From Antedon bifida (taxonomy: Eukaryota; Echinodermata; Crinoidea; Comatulida; Antedonidae): a stretch of 64,000 nucleotides of DNA. Location: the NCBI GenBank assembly GCA_963402885.1, contig OY727096.1, forward strand, positions 29,183,820 through 29,247,819, read 5' to 3'. The translations under genes were made by a program, and so were the position numbers. Under the pieces are notes generated by a model, which saw nothing but the letters and a program-made list of their open reading frames with translations, made no database searches and was not told the origin of the DNA. The stretch's first letter is position 1, and the number at the start of each line of letters is the position of its first letter. This document shows positions 47,160-59,699 of the stretch, piece by piece.

Positions 47160-49170
47160 TACAGTAACAGTATGGCTATATAATCCCAGAAGAAGTTAAT
47201 AAAGAATCTAAATTGTTAATAATGCCAGGGTTGATTAAAATGTTGTCAGTACTTTTTACTCCGCACCTTCGTGGGATACAACAGAAATAATCATTGTGGG
47301 TGGAGGGAAGACGGCTATGATGTGACTTGAATACTCTACTCAATAAGTAAAATCATATCATTTCTGACTCAAACCTAAATCCTTTATTTTCGTAAGCCCT
47401 TATGTTATGATTCGGATTATTTTCTTAAAAAATTACGGCCGTTCTATCACAAAGGCCTTTTCAGTTATATAGCCTATAGAATAGTATGTCGCTTCTGGCG
47501 TGAATTGCATGTTAATAAATTATTTTCTGATGATTGGTAATTTTATACGTCATTTAGATTTGACAACTGCAACGTCGTTTCTCCATTTGGTACAAAAACA
47601 ATTTATCATGTCAATTTATAATACGAGTTTTTTTTCACTTTCGTTGTTTTGGCTGTCGCATTTCAACGTTTCGATTTTCCTTTGAAGTTCGGTAAGCTTT
47701 GTTTCTGTCGTCATTAAGTAGTAAATACGTGACATAGAGAATTTTATTCAAGATATCGCAGTGGTGAAAGAAATAAGCCTACTGTTTGATTTAAAACACT
47801 ATAAAATTACATTTTAAAGATTTAACGAGATTTGCACGCGTTTATTTTTTGGTAAAAATAATGCCAAATATCGTTATTTATTTTTTGTTTGCATGAATTT
47901 TTATTGTAATTGGAAAAAAAAGACTGTGACTTTACACAAAAAAAAAACTCGAGTAATCGATATATTCATTATGGGCCAAAATGTTAAATAGCGCGCCCTC
48001 TGTCGGCTTCTGCAAACTAAGTTTCTTTGAGCTTAATTTATTTTGCTTGTTGGTTTATTTAGGCCTATTTCACGCCTTTGGGGTAAGAGTATAGATTAAT
48101 TATAGTGGAAAATACAAATTTGTTTATTATTATATCATTCTTACACCTGGATACCGTGTCGTTGTGTGTGCTGAAGTAAATGCAATTGAATCTCTTTGTT
48201 TTGTAAATTCAACTTAATGTATCAATATGATATTTTATACGTTAATTTTATCATATGTAATCTATAATGGATTAAACTATAAAACTGCATTTTATATCTG
48301 TTTATCCCGTTTAAAACCAATTTGCACTTGAGACGTATTTATTGGTTTACACATGGGACAAGAAAATCCTTAGTGACGATAATGAAATATTGCTTATTGA
48401 TGGATTTTTGTGAGTCATTATTGTAAACGTATGTTGATATTCATAAATCTGGCCCATATAGGTTTGTGAATTTGGGGTAGGGATTTTGTCAGCGAAATGA
48501 GTCACATTTAGCTGGATATTATGTGGAAAAATATAAGCATTTTTTAAAATAAAATACTGTATATCAAATATTGGTAATGCAATGCCAATCACCACTTTTA
48601 AATGTTTATTTTATGACATGTTTATGCTTCAACGATTATCATCAACATGGTTGCTTATATAAAACTCATAACAATCTGAAACCCGGAGGCACCCTTTAAA
48701 GATGTTTTTTTTTTTTATACTACAAACTTTGCAAAGTTTCTTTGATTTCCTGTCTTCGCTATTCTATTCTATTAAACTCATTAAAATTCTGTAACCCGGA
48801 GGCACCCTTTAAGATGTTTTGTTTAATAATTTCATCTTATTATTTTTTACAAATTATTTTTCCTAGTATTCCTGCTTATACCGTGCAATCATTATTTTAC
48901 AATATCCTCTGATAGATGTCCATTAAGTACATAAGTACATCTTTATCAATGATACATTGTTTATTTTTCTCAGAATACCGTACCACTTCTTTTTTAAATA
49001 GATACTTTTATGTATAAATTTACTTCGGATAATTAAAAAAAAAATCATTTTTTGTAGAACAATGTATCTTTGTCAAATGATTTATCGAATTCATACATCT
49101 TTTATTTTAGTAACAGCGATGTATTAATACTCGTGTCTTTGATTTATGTTATGAGCGTCGTTGATTATAC
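47160..49170. other. Gene-free stretch with a small local duplication
   Basis: AACCCGGAGGCACCCTTTAA occurs at ~48680 and ~48783, marking a ~103-bp partial tandem duplication. No gene seen. Confidence 0.55.
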
Positions 49171-49179
49171 CTAGGGTAA

Positions 49180-49440
49180 TTAAAAAGTCAGGATAAGTAT
49201 CTGGATAAGCATTATAATGTCATTACCGGAATATTACATTCCCATTGTTTGCATCTTAGGAGTTCGTATGCAAATGGTAATGAATTAGTGCGACCGCGCG
49301 TAATAGCCGTGTCGTCAAGTTAATTGGGTACAGTAAGTACATTGCGGCTGTCAATCAAACTTTTCTCGGAAAGCTATTAAATGTCCAATTATTTTCATTA
49401 ATTGTGACCAGGCAAAGTGTATTATTTAAAACCCAAGATT
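49180..49440. promoter_or_regulatory. Candidate non-coding regulatory element
   Basis: A cluster of words resembling binding sites of developmental factors: POU octamer ATGCAAAT (49268-49275), TAATGAATTAG, GTTAATTGGG, TGTCAATCAA (49350-49359, TALE-type), and CATTAATTGTGACC. No coding frame or repeat explains the segment. Motif identities are textbook consensus matches only. Confidence 0.3.
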
Positions 49441-49797
49441 AATGTTTTCAAATGTATCCCACAAGTAACATTAAGTCTGTAATCAAAGATATTGAACTGT
49501 TCTGTGTATTGGGTGATTCTTTTCAAAACCATTTCCACTTCGATTCACTAACAGACACGTACACATCTTCTGCTGATAATTTAAATGGTACAGTTTTGGT
49601 AAGAGGCTTATTGCCACCCGATTTTCAGTCGTGTATCTCTATTCTGTATAAAGATATTTGCCATAACCAAGTAAAAAAATCCGTAATACAGCATCACACG
49701 TGTATCACATGTGCCGCTGGTATCATTGAATGTATTGGCCGTCTTACCATAGAGATAATATAGTTTAGTTTTTATGTTCTTACTGAAGCATAGAGAC

Positions 49798-49912
49798 GCA
49801 ACGCAAGCACGTAGGGGCGACGCAAGCGAGTTCACCAGTGACAAGCGACAATTCGTATAATATCACTTGTGATTGGTCAAATCGCAAGCTTGATATATAA
49901 TGCTTTTATGTG
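49798..49912. mobile_element. MITE copy (ACGCAACGCAAG family)
   Basis: AGACGCAACGCAAGCACGTA, GCGACGCAAGCGAGTTCACC, AGTGACAAGCGACAATTCGT then TTGTGATTGGTCAAATCGCA. Right end degenerate. Confidence 0.65.
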
Positions 49913-49914
49913 GT

Positions 49915-52000
49915 GTTCATTTCCACCTGCAACGTATGTTTTAAACGCAAACAAAAGCAATTTAAATTTCAGATAATAACAGACGTGGAAAAATGTATTG
50001 ATATCTAAAATGCATGATTTTTTAATAGTTCATCATCTCAGCAAAAATTAAACTTGTCTTTAATGTCCTGAAGATGACCTAGTCAAAGTCTGGACATTTT
50101 TTCAGCAAAAACCAGATGCCATCTTAAACGATAGTATTGTTTAGGATCGAAATGCTTGATATTGTGGATGTTATGAAAGAAACATTATATAGGAACATAG
50201 AAATGTTAACCGGTATAAAAAAAAATCGAAGATGGATAGCCTAAAATGTGTTTATTTTGTAACAGGATTTGTATAATTTCCTATAGGTATCCGAAACAAG
50301 TTAATTATAGGCCCTAATTGAATGTCTTTTTACCTTAAATTTTGCTTTAATATAAAATATTTTATTGTATGTTTTGTATACATCAGACCTCTAACTTATG
50401 TTCTTTATTTTTTAAATAAATGACCTATGACCTCAAAGCTAGTCTACATGTATCATCAGAAAGTAATTGCATCCTTCCCTTGTGACTTTTACATCATTTT
50501 ATCCTTTACATGTCAACAATTATATAAATAAATAGAATCCTTTATAAATGGTAAATCAAACACCTTAGGCAGATCAGTTTCCCATTAAAAGCACAATTCA
50601 ATCAACAACTGTTCGCTAATGTTCTGTTTTAATTCATTATTCTTAGGTATTTGTAGATTTTGAACATCCACGCGTTTTTTTTCTTTTTACCCCCTTTTTG
50701 CTCTTTGTGAGTTCTCTCTTGACTAATAACTGAACAAATGTTTTTTTAAAAATATATTGTTTTAATGTTTTATCATCCATTTAAATACCATAATAATTCT
50801 ACTGTCAAATTGTAATTGTAATAAATATACTGCCACTCACTCCTCGCAATTTTGATATTTGTAATGCAAATATATTCAGTTCGGTACATTTTTAGGCCAT
50901 ATTGCTCCTATTCCAAAATTCAATGTCATTCATCAGAACAATTTTCAATAATTATTTTATTACTTTTACAGTTGTTAGGGATCTCCACATAAACGTGCAC
51001 TGTGTATACTAAATTTATTTTGAAAAAAGGTGAAATATATTACTTGAATGAAAAAGTATGGCATAACGATAAGATTATTGTATACGGATGTCCACCCATC
51101 AACTCGATTTGGCCAACCATCTTTCATCGTGGTATATTAACAGGTAGATGTTAATGGCTTTGATTCACATATTTTATACAGTGTGTGTCATTCGATATTA
51201 TTGATACAGGCATTTGATATTTTAGAATTGATCAGATTGGCAGAAAAGAAGCTTTTCCGTATCATATGAGGTATTTCCAACTTAACAAACAAAAATGACT
51301 GATGCTTCTGATAATTCTAATAAGAACTATCTGATAATTGAAGATATTATACTACCATGTATCAACGTAGCCCTGTCTGTCTCCATCAATTGATAAATTT
51401 ACCCTTAACGTGCCTAAAACAAACTTGGCAAATTCCATTTCGCACTGGGCATTATTTATTATTTTCCCTCGTGCATTAACTCAGTATCATTCATTTCTTT
51501 TTCAAGAGATGTGTGGCCTGTTAATTGTTCCAATTAATACTATCTATATGTCTATTTATTATGTGCTAGTCTCCAATATGATGTTTCTTATAAAACTAGT
51601 TGTGCCATCTCTCTGTCCACGGCAACTACCACAGACTCTCTAATAAATTTGTAATCTTTCAAGCGATATATACCTTCTGTTGAAATAATAACAAATGTAC
51701 TAAATAGCCGCTGCCAACATTGTAACTAGGAAACCAACTAACTTATAACAATCTTATTATTGCTATCTATCACTCTCTCGAACAATAAAAAAAAAACAAA
51801 CAAAAAACGCACGCTCACACTTCTGCCAAACAGGCATAAGTGTACTACTGAATTCATTTATTTCTTTTATTTTGAATAGTGCATTCATATAACAAAACAT
51901 ACAAAACAAAGAAATAATTCAACCAGAAAATTAACCACAACATCTTCCACAATCACAACCTAAAATATTAATTTGCACCAATGCATGTTTTGATTATAGT
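49915..52000. other. Gene-free AT-rich stretch
   Basis: No exon, RNA gene or repeat family recognised. Confidence 0.5.
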
Positions 52001-52019
52001 AGTTTAAAGATGTATTGTC

Positions 52020-52262
52020 CCTCAAAAACATGAAAAATTAAGATTAATTAAATCAGACTTTGAATATGTTATTTTGTATTTTTAATAAAGTTAATCACTT
52101 CAATAGAAAAAGACGAAAAAAAATCACGTTTTCACTTATAAAATGACAAAATAAATGTTAAAATTCAACCAAAAATCCATTGGCTGGCAGCCAATTTGAC
52201 CATTTTTTGCTTTAAATTACATTTTTTTCAGGTAAATACATTTTTTTTCGATCAAATTTTAG
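52020..52262. repeat. Dispersed repeat, copy B
   Basis: Same order of shared words as 25505-25735 (CAGACTTTGAATATGTTATT, TAATAAAGTTAATCACTT, CATTGGCTGGCAGCCAATTT, TTTTTGCTTTAAATTAC), with an extra ~20 bp between two of them. Confidence 0.8.
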
Positions 52263-52880
52263 GTCAAAGTGGATAACTATTATGTTACATGATGAAATTT
52301 TTTAGTGAATGACCAAGCCATTGTATATAATACTTTCTTTTCTTGTTGTCTAAACTTTTTTATAGACCGCCGTTGCCCAGATTTGAACTCAATATACTTG
52401 ATTTCAATATTATTCCTCACATTACCATTTCTCACAACCCAGTGGACTATAACAAGAATTACACACACATTCACAGTTCCGCCAGCACATCATGTTCAGT
52501 TAGCATGAGCATCGCACTATAATATAAATGTAATGTTGCAATAAATGTGCAACCCATAAGATTATTTTCTCTACTTAGTCGTATCAAATGTTTTATAGAC
52601 CGGAGTAAAATATATTCTTCATTGGATTGGCTATAAGCCTAAAACTCTGTTGCATTAAATCGTCAGATTAGACCTCGATACATTTAGTCAAAGCGTAAGC
52701 ATAATAATGTTGACCGAAGATTACTGTAGATAGTGTTTTTATGTCCCTATAAGCGAGAATTCTTAGGTTAGAATCAAACCGAAGTACGTGTTATTATGAC
52801 GATAGGGTAGTGCTTTTCTATAACACACGTCCATGATCGAATTGTGAGTTTAGCTATGAAATGAATACCAGATCAATATT

Positions 52881-53072
52881 AATAGACAGGCAGCCCAGAG
52901 ACATTTGGTTAGATGAGCCAGGTATGTGCGCCTTTCGTGGTCCCCCGCGTCTATTATACGCAGCGGGGGTACCCGGCAGATTTTTAAATGACTTAAGTAA
53001 CCTACACCATCATTTAGTTAGATATATGAACCTAGTTCATCTAACAAAATATCTCTGGGCTGCCATTCTATA
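52881..53072. mobile_element. Inverted-repeat MITE, GGCAGCCCAGAGA family
   Basis: GGCAGCCCAGAGACATTTGG TTAGATGA is mirrored by TCATCTAACAAAATATCTCT GGGCTGCC. Between the arms sits a second GC-rich hairpin (CCCCCGCGT...ACGCAGCGGGGG). Total ~190 bp. A 70-codon open frame through it is structural by-product. Confidence 0.8.
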
Positions 53073-53099
53073 AGTTTTCTTCCCTATCTGTGTTTTGCA

Positions 53100-53200
53100 G
53101 TGGTTAGCATTTGTGCGTACGTGGTTGGCCAATTATAGTCCCAGGTGGGAACAGGTGGAAATCACCATAATGATCGTTCTGATTTTAAGAACAATCTTTG
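53100..53200 (+). mobile_element. Possible decayed SINE fragment
   Basis: CAGTGGTTAGCATTTGTGCG and TATAGTCCCAGGTGGGAAC recall a tRNA-like head, weaker than at 28409. Boundaries not visible. Confidence 0.25.
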
Positions 53201-56200
53201 TACGACATGTTTTTATTATCGAAATCTCTTTCTTCTTAGCATTTTTAACTTATGTATATCTATGCTAAATGTTATGTTATATTCATGACCTTTTCAAAGT
53301 AACTTACAGCATATTTTTTTGTACATTTCAAGTCATATTACAGAACCTAATAATATTAACCCGTTAAGTCCATGTACGGAATTCTAATTTGATGAGAATC
53401 AGAATTACTGTTAATATGCCTACACTGCGCTACATTTTATATGTAACTAGCATTACATTTCATTATGTATTACCACACACTCTATTACTGTAATAGGTGC
53501 GCTGTTAACGCACAAAATCTCTGTGGAGCAATGTTCACGCAATTGTCGGGCAGATTACACGAGGCGCACTCGATCAAACTCGTGAAAATTGAAACAAAAT
53601 AGTATAAGTTATAGTTTTCTCTATCGGAAACTTCTTTAAAACACGAGTAACGATCATAAGTCACATTGACGTGTTTGCGTCGAGTGTAGCTGCACGGTAA
53701 ACATGACGTAAACATACAAATCTTAGAAATTGCACCGTAACTTTGTAAAGCGTATAATATAACATTGTAATTCATGTTTATTATTTTGAAACATACACTT
53801 TCGAAGCACCGTTATATTAAAATTTGAAATACAATAGAAGGCAGGCTCTATGGAAAAAAAATCCAGATAAAGATATACTCAACAAACTTAGGCAGATTGA
53901 ATTGTATACGAGGCATTTATATCTTCTTGCATGTTATCATGATGCTACTTAAGATAGTGCCCTGATGAATTTAAGACCATCATGCAACATTCTTCTCTTA
54001 ATTTGCGCACATTTCGAGGTTTTCCTCATCCATTTTTTTTTATCAGCTCCTCATTAAAGATGATTACATACCGAAGCAGCTTACTTATAGCAAAGAAAGA
54101 GTTTGTGTTGGCTATTATAGTCCACCATTTTCCGAAGTGGCTATGTTGCGCATAAGTTGGACAGTTCATAGATCAGTAATGGATGCAAAATATGTAGACA
54201 TTTTTATGATTTTTGCGCATTGTGTAATCATTGTATTCGTGAAATTTCAATTTCTAAAATTTATTTCCTGCCAGATTTAGGCAGTAAAATTGGTGCCCGA
54301 CCCTATTTTGACCACCAACTTTGATTTTAAAATGGAAAAATAAATATTATTGAAAATGTATATAAAATAGATCAAATGGTACAATCAGCTTTTTGCCATA
54401 CAATGTTCACATGTAACTCCCACACAAGTAATAGACCGCAGGTATACACAAAATATGAAATCTCATTTTAGAAATATGATATCTAGCCTTTAGTATATAT
54501 TTATTATCATCTTCTCAGCAAGCAAAACCATTAACACCAGCATTATCTAGAGAAGAAACAAACCGTAATGTTTCTTTATCTCGTAATTCTATATATTTTT
54601 TTGTAATGTGTCGTTTTTTTATTGCGGTATACTTCGGATTCATGAAAGCGCGAGCATAATAAAATATGAAAAAAAAAATCGCATATAGATTTATCTGACA
54701 TTAATATGGCCACAAAAGTCAATTATGTGTTTTTGTATTGTCTTCGCAGTATCATTACTACTGTATCATTCTCTAAACGTCCTTCACTAAGTCACGTGAC
54801 ATCGAGCGCTACAGGCGATACACAATGAGTTATTTTTATCCTCCTTGTCTTTGCTTGTCTACAGTCAACTTTTAAGCTGTTTTAAATGTTTATTTTAAAT
54901 TAATGTATACATTACGTGTATATTACTATGGATGCTGTCATATACATGCAATTCCCTAATCCGTATTTGGAAAAGTAAAATTAAGCTTTATACCGAAATG
55001 TATAGTCACATATATTTACATTAGTTAAAATAGGCATACATTTTAATGTTTCCCAGACACCTTTAATAATATTTTACATGACCTTTGATTAAAATTGGCA
55101 TAGTTGCAATACCGTTACCGACGTAATACATACTAATTCAAGATACACAATAATGTTGATCCGTGACGTGGATAAACATTTTGAAATTGAATTAGTTTTG
55201 AAGGGGTGCTATGCGCAAAACCAATAATGGTGTTGTACGCATATCATGTTCATTTCATAACTGAAAGGGCAATTTCAAATCGAACTTCGACAAATTACTA
55301 GTAAAGAACATCGCACAACATATCAGGTAGATGACTAGTTTCAGTTCAGCAGTTTCTCACATTTGTTTGTGTTAAAATGAATATTATATATTTGAAGTAT
55401 ACAATAATTCTATCCAGTTATTCCTTATTTTATCTATTAATAATAATCAGTAAAAGTCAGTCGATCAATAAACAAGCAAAAAACAGCAAACCCCGAGTAA
55501 TCAATACCAATAAATCAATCAGTATTTAACGATCGCCTGCGCGGCAATTTAGTCATAAAATATCCACATAACCAAAACAAGGTTTAGCTACAGTGGTACC
55601 TTGCATTATTTTATTTCGTTCATGATTTCAACGCCGTCTATTTAACTTGCTGTTTTATGTTGTTTCACTCTGACATTTAGTAATATAGTTTAATTCTAAA
55701 ACAACTGTTTTCTACACCTTTTGACATATCACTCGGGCGTATAATGTGACATAGACATTTTTATATCTGCAGCTGTTTTCTTTCGCATTAAAGTATCAAT
55801 GGCGCATGCCATAATACTTGCGTAACTTGAATAATGACTGAAAGGTATATGTTAAAGAATACGACGTCGATTTAGTTAATTTGGATGGATAAATGAATAG
55901 ACTGATGTAATTTAAACACACGTAATCTTCGTTTCTAGTGAGGTCATGCTGAAAGTGAACACTGTTCAGGAGAAACTATAGGCTAATGTGGGTTGTGTAC
56001 AAGGTTAATGTGCTATATTGTGTACTGGTATTTTATGTAGTTGATATCATAAATTATCATAATGCCGGGATGTAGTGTTCATATTAAATCAATTTGTAAC
56101 GTATGTTACTTTACCTTTCGTCACCGTAAATTATATAATTGACGTAAATGTCAATGCCTCTTAAAACTATAACTAGTATAAACTATAACAGTGTAATACG

Positions 56201-59200
56201 GTATACCCGATTATCGGGGCTGTTTCTCCACATACTACAATATTTGCCGAGTATTTCAGGACAATTTGATAATACAGCATCTCATTTGTATCACATATGG
56301 TGCATGTATCGTGTAAGTTTAGGTTAAGGGTTAGGTTATGGTAAATGATACTAAAAGATACATGTAAAACACATCTGGAACAGTCAAATAAAAAACTGGC
56401 CTGAAAAACGTCGATCTGAAACCGGATATAGGCTGCCCTCTATACACGACTAACCTGCCCTCTATACGACTAGCCTAACAATTGATAGGTCGAGCACCGC
56501 CAATTCTGGAGAAGATTTTAAGGTGATTTAATGTTTCATTTCTACCAGCTATGTGTTTTAGTAACGGTGTGTGTGGACGTGGCAGTAATCTAGCAACTTC
56601 ATAGTAGCATATGGAGCTATTTAAAAAACAAATAGATTTTTAAATTTCAGTGACTTTTCAGCGGCTTAGAACACAACAACGCATCGATCCAATCTTTAGT
56701 GGTGTCAAGCGCTTAATTAAAATGATAATAATTATAAATAAACATTTATAGGCTACCGTTCGTAGTCAACCATATCAATAACTATTATTTCAATTAACAA
56801 AGATAACACTTTAGCGAAAGTGAAATTGAGTGTCGGTCTGTCTTTGTGTTCAACTAATGTACCCTCATATTGTGTTCTATTATGTTAACTAATACATATT
56901 AAGAATAGTTTCTGCGCATAATTTTCACTTTCTGGTTAAAATTCACGGTTTTGGAAGAGATTGTGGCTGTAAGCACTGCCGCTAGAAACAAGTAATAAAG
57001 CATAATATTATTGTTGTTGTGCAATTTAAGAATGTTAAATAGGCATACACGTACTTTAGAGCTTTTTGAGATATCGTTTTTGGTGTGAGAATTGTAGTTA
57101 CGTGCGTGTCCAGTAGCCAATTAAGGGGCTTAATGATTGTACCTTGATAATCTTATAAAATATGTTCTGATACTTAATGAGATTATGTATAGGCCTACAC
57201 ATAAAATCCACAATATTATTTTTCATTAGAATATTAAAATATACTAATAAATCATACGATAATTGCATTTCAAAGAATTTGTAGGTCAATTGCTATTAAA
57301 ATGGGTTTTTTTATAACTCCCTCGATTTTCCAGAATGAGTGGAAGTGTTTGTTCAAGAATTTAATCTAAACATCATACTTAACCCAAAAGAATAAAAAAA
57401 ACACACATTTAGGGATAAATCATAATAAACCCGTCGAAGCATTGACATAATTTTGTTTATGTATTGATTTATTCTTTCCATCTTTGACCATCGTAAAATT
57501 GATTTTAGATTTTGATTAAGTTTAAATTTGAACAATACTAATCTGTCATCTCGGTATATCAAATATCTAGAATTTGTTCAAGCGTCACCTCCAAACTCGA
57601 CCAATCATGAAAGAATTAGATAACTTTGGTTTTTTTTATAGACTTCCACAAATAATTAATAAAATAATCATATTACAATAAACATCATATATTTAAGAGA
57701 GTGTGGCTAGTGGGCAAATAAGTTCAAAGAAAAATGGGCGTGCTCTTTATTAGTTCAGCCCTTTGACGATAAGGATAACTCGATATTTTAATATATAATA
57801 TTAATAATAATATAATAGTATTTGTGACGTCACCAATATTTCTGGTCTGATATTTCTGGTATCCATTGTTCATTGCTGGTACCAGTGGATGTGAATGTAT
57901 GTAGGCCTACTTGCTAGCAGACTGACATTGTTGTTATTCGATATGAAGTTGCCTCCGTTGTTTTGAGATCACGAAACAGGACAATAGTACTACTGAAAAG
58001 TGCACACGTTAATTACAAGAGACGTGTTGCGTATAAATTCTATAAAAATAGTTGTGAAACATATAATTCCCAATTGCGTTATAATTTGGAAAATGGAAAT
58101 TAGGTATTAGTCGATCAGACAAATAATTATGTTAAGTACCGAATTATCACTGCACTAGCAGACGAAACATTATTTCATGGTAATCTATCTATTTTTAAGA
58201 TTTCTAAATTTAAATGCATTGAATACATTCAAATCGTCTGTACTTATTAAGTCAGTAAATCATAAACTATATGTTGCAATATTTTGTAATCATTCGTCGC
58301 TCTGTGTTGATGAACAAACATTAGTTGATGACTCAAACTTTATTCAGCAGCACAAGTTCATAACATTAATAACATAAATTAAAAGTTACAAAAATAAATT
58401 ACATTCAAACAATGCATTAAACTTTAGAAAACGATTGGTTAGTGAAGTTAAATTTGTCTTGAAAAATAAAAAAAAATAATAGCCAACTCAAAGTGGAGAA
58501 GTGCTTAAGCCTATCAGGAAATGAAACTGAAACGAAAGAAAAAGAAAAAATGGAAGCATTCTCTGTGATAATGTAGTTAAAATTATAAATAAAAAAAATG
58601 TAAAAATAAATAAAATAAACGGTTAATTTGCGTAGAGCGGTAAATGGTAATATAGTCTTTCGGTACCTCCACGCTGAAGATAAGCATTGTTCACCTATTC
58701 ACTTGTGTCTCTTCATGTATAGGCCTATGATGAGAATTTCTGTCAGAAAATGACTGGTACACGTTCTATCGAGCATGTGTCTCTAGTTTGTACAGTATGC
58801 CTGTATTATGCTTTGTCTACTACTACTACATGTAAAAGGGTCTCGTTATAACACACGTCATAGATCTTTTCAGATATTTAGTTATAATTCTAACATGTAC
58901 GATGTACTAACAGTAGGCCTATTTAACAGAGGGTTTTCGTTGCCTTAACCACGGTTATATAAGATAGGTTAAATGCAGCTATTTAAGAACTATGTACGCT
59001 GCAGTTTTATCTATATACTATTAAGATATTAAATGTTCAAGCTATTAAAGTAAGTATACTATCACCAAAGCTTAATTAACTCAAACATTCATTTGATTGG
59101 ATGATAAGCACACTATTAACTCTGATGACCTGTTGAAAAGAAACATTAAAGGCGTTTAGTAAATGATTGCCTTGGTAGAGTAGGCCTGTACATAAAAGAA

Positions 59201-59320
59201 AAGTAGGCCTCTGACATTGGTTAATAGATATCATAATTATATCGTCGATTAATAGATAACACTATCCTTGGGTTAGAATTCTATAGATAGTACAAACATA
59301 ATTAAGGTTTACATTAAAGT
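53200..59320. other. Gene-free AT-rich stretch
   Basis: About 6 kb without a supported gene. A 96-codon minus-strand frame (53775-53485) and several shorter ones show no domain or splice partner. No array or clear transposon seen. Confidence 0.45.
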
Positions 59321-59339
59321 ACGTCGACACAGACGTAAT

Positions 59340-59440
59340 GCTCTGTCTACACTATCAAACTAGTTTGACCAAAAAAATGGGATGTATTTGCTAAAAGAAC
59401 TAGATTAGGCGTATCAAATTTAGTTTGAAACTAATTTTTG
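59340..59440. mobile_element. One end of a MITE-like element
   Basis: CTCTGTCTACACTATCAAAC then TAGTTTGACC, containing the perfect palindrome TCAAACTAGTTTGA (59355-59368). No mirrored right end was found nearby, so it is a fragment or solo end. Confidence 0.4.
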
Positions 59441-59506
59441 CTTTAAATATTTTAAAAATTAAAATCTGATCACAAAATAACATAAATTAAAACTCAATTA
59501 AATGAT

Positions 59507-59690
59507 CTTTCACACCTGTTCAGGCACGGTTCCGGTACGGCGAATCGAACATCAATGTTTCGTTTTCACGACGCTCCACGTGGCTATGCGCCAATCGATA
59601 TGCGCGTAGTCGCGTGAAAACGAAACATTGACGTTCGATTGAATTTTCCGGGGCCGGACCGGAACCGTGCCGGAAAAGGTGTGAAAAAAC
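59507..59690. mobile_element. Inverted-repeat MITE, TTCACACCT family
   Basis: Left arm TTCACACCTGTTCAGGCACG GTTCCGG, then AACATCAATGTTTCGTTTTC ACG. Right arm CGTGAAAACGAAACATTGAC GTTCG, then CCGGAACCGTGCCGGAAAAG GTGTGAA. The centre holds a further small hairpin (CTATGCGC...GCGCGTAG). About 180 bp; no gene. Confidence 0.85.
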
Positions 59691-59699
59691 CTTAAGTAG

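Noticed and set aside
49452-49763. 103-codon plus-strand open frame
   Set aside because: No similarity recognised, abuts a MITE, and lacks splice or poly(A) support.
52861-53073. 70-codon plus-strand frame
   Set aside because: Coincides with the inverted-repeat element at 52881-53072.
53485-53775. 96-codon minus-strand frame with several cysteines
   Set aside because: No signal peptide, spacing pattern or family match that would support a real peptide.
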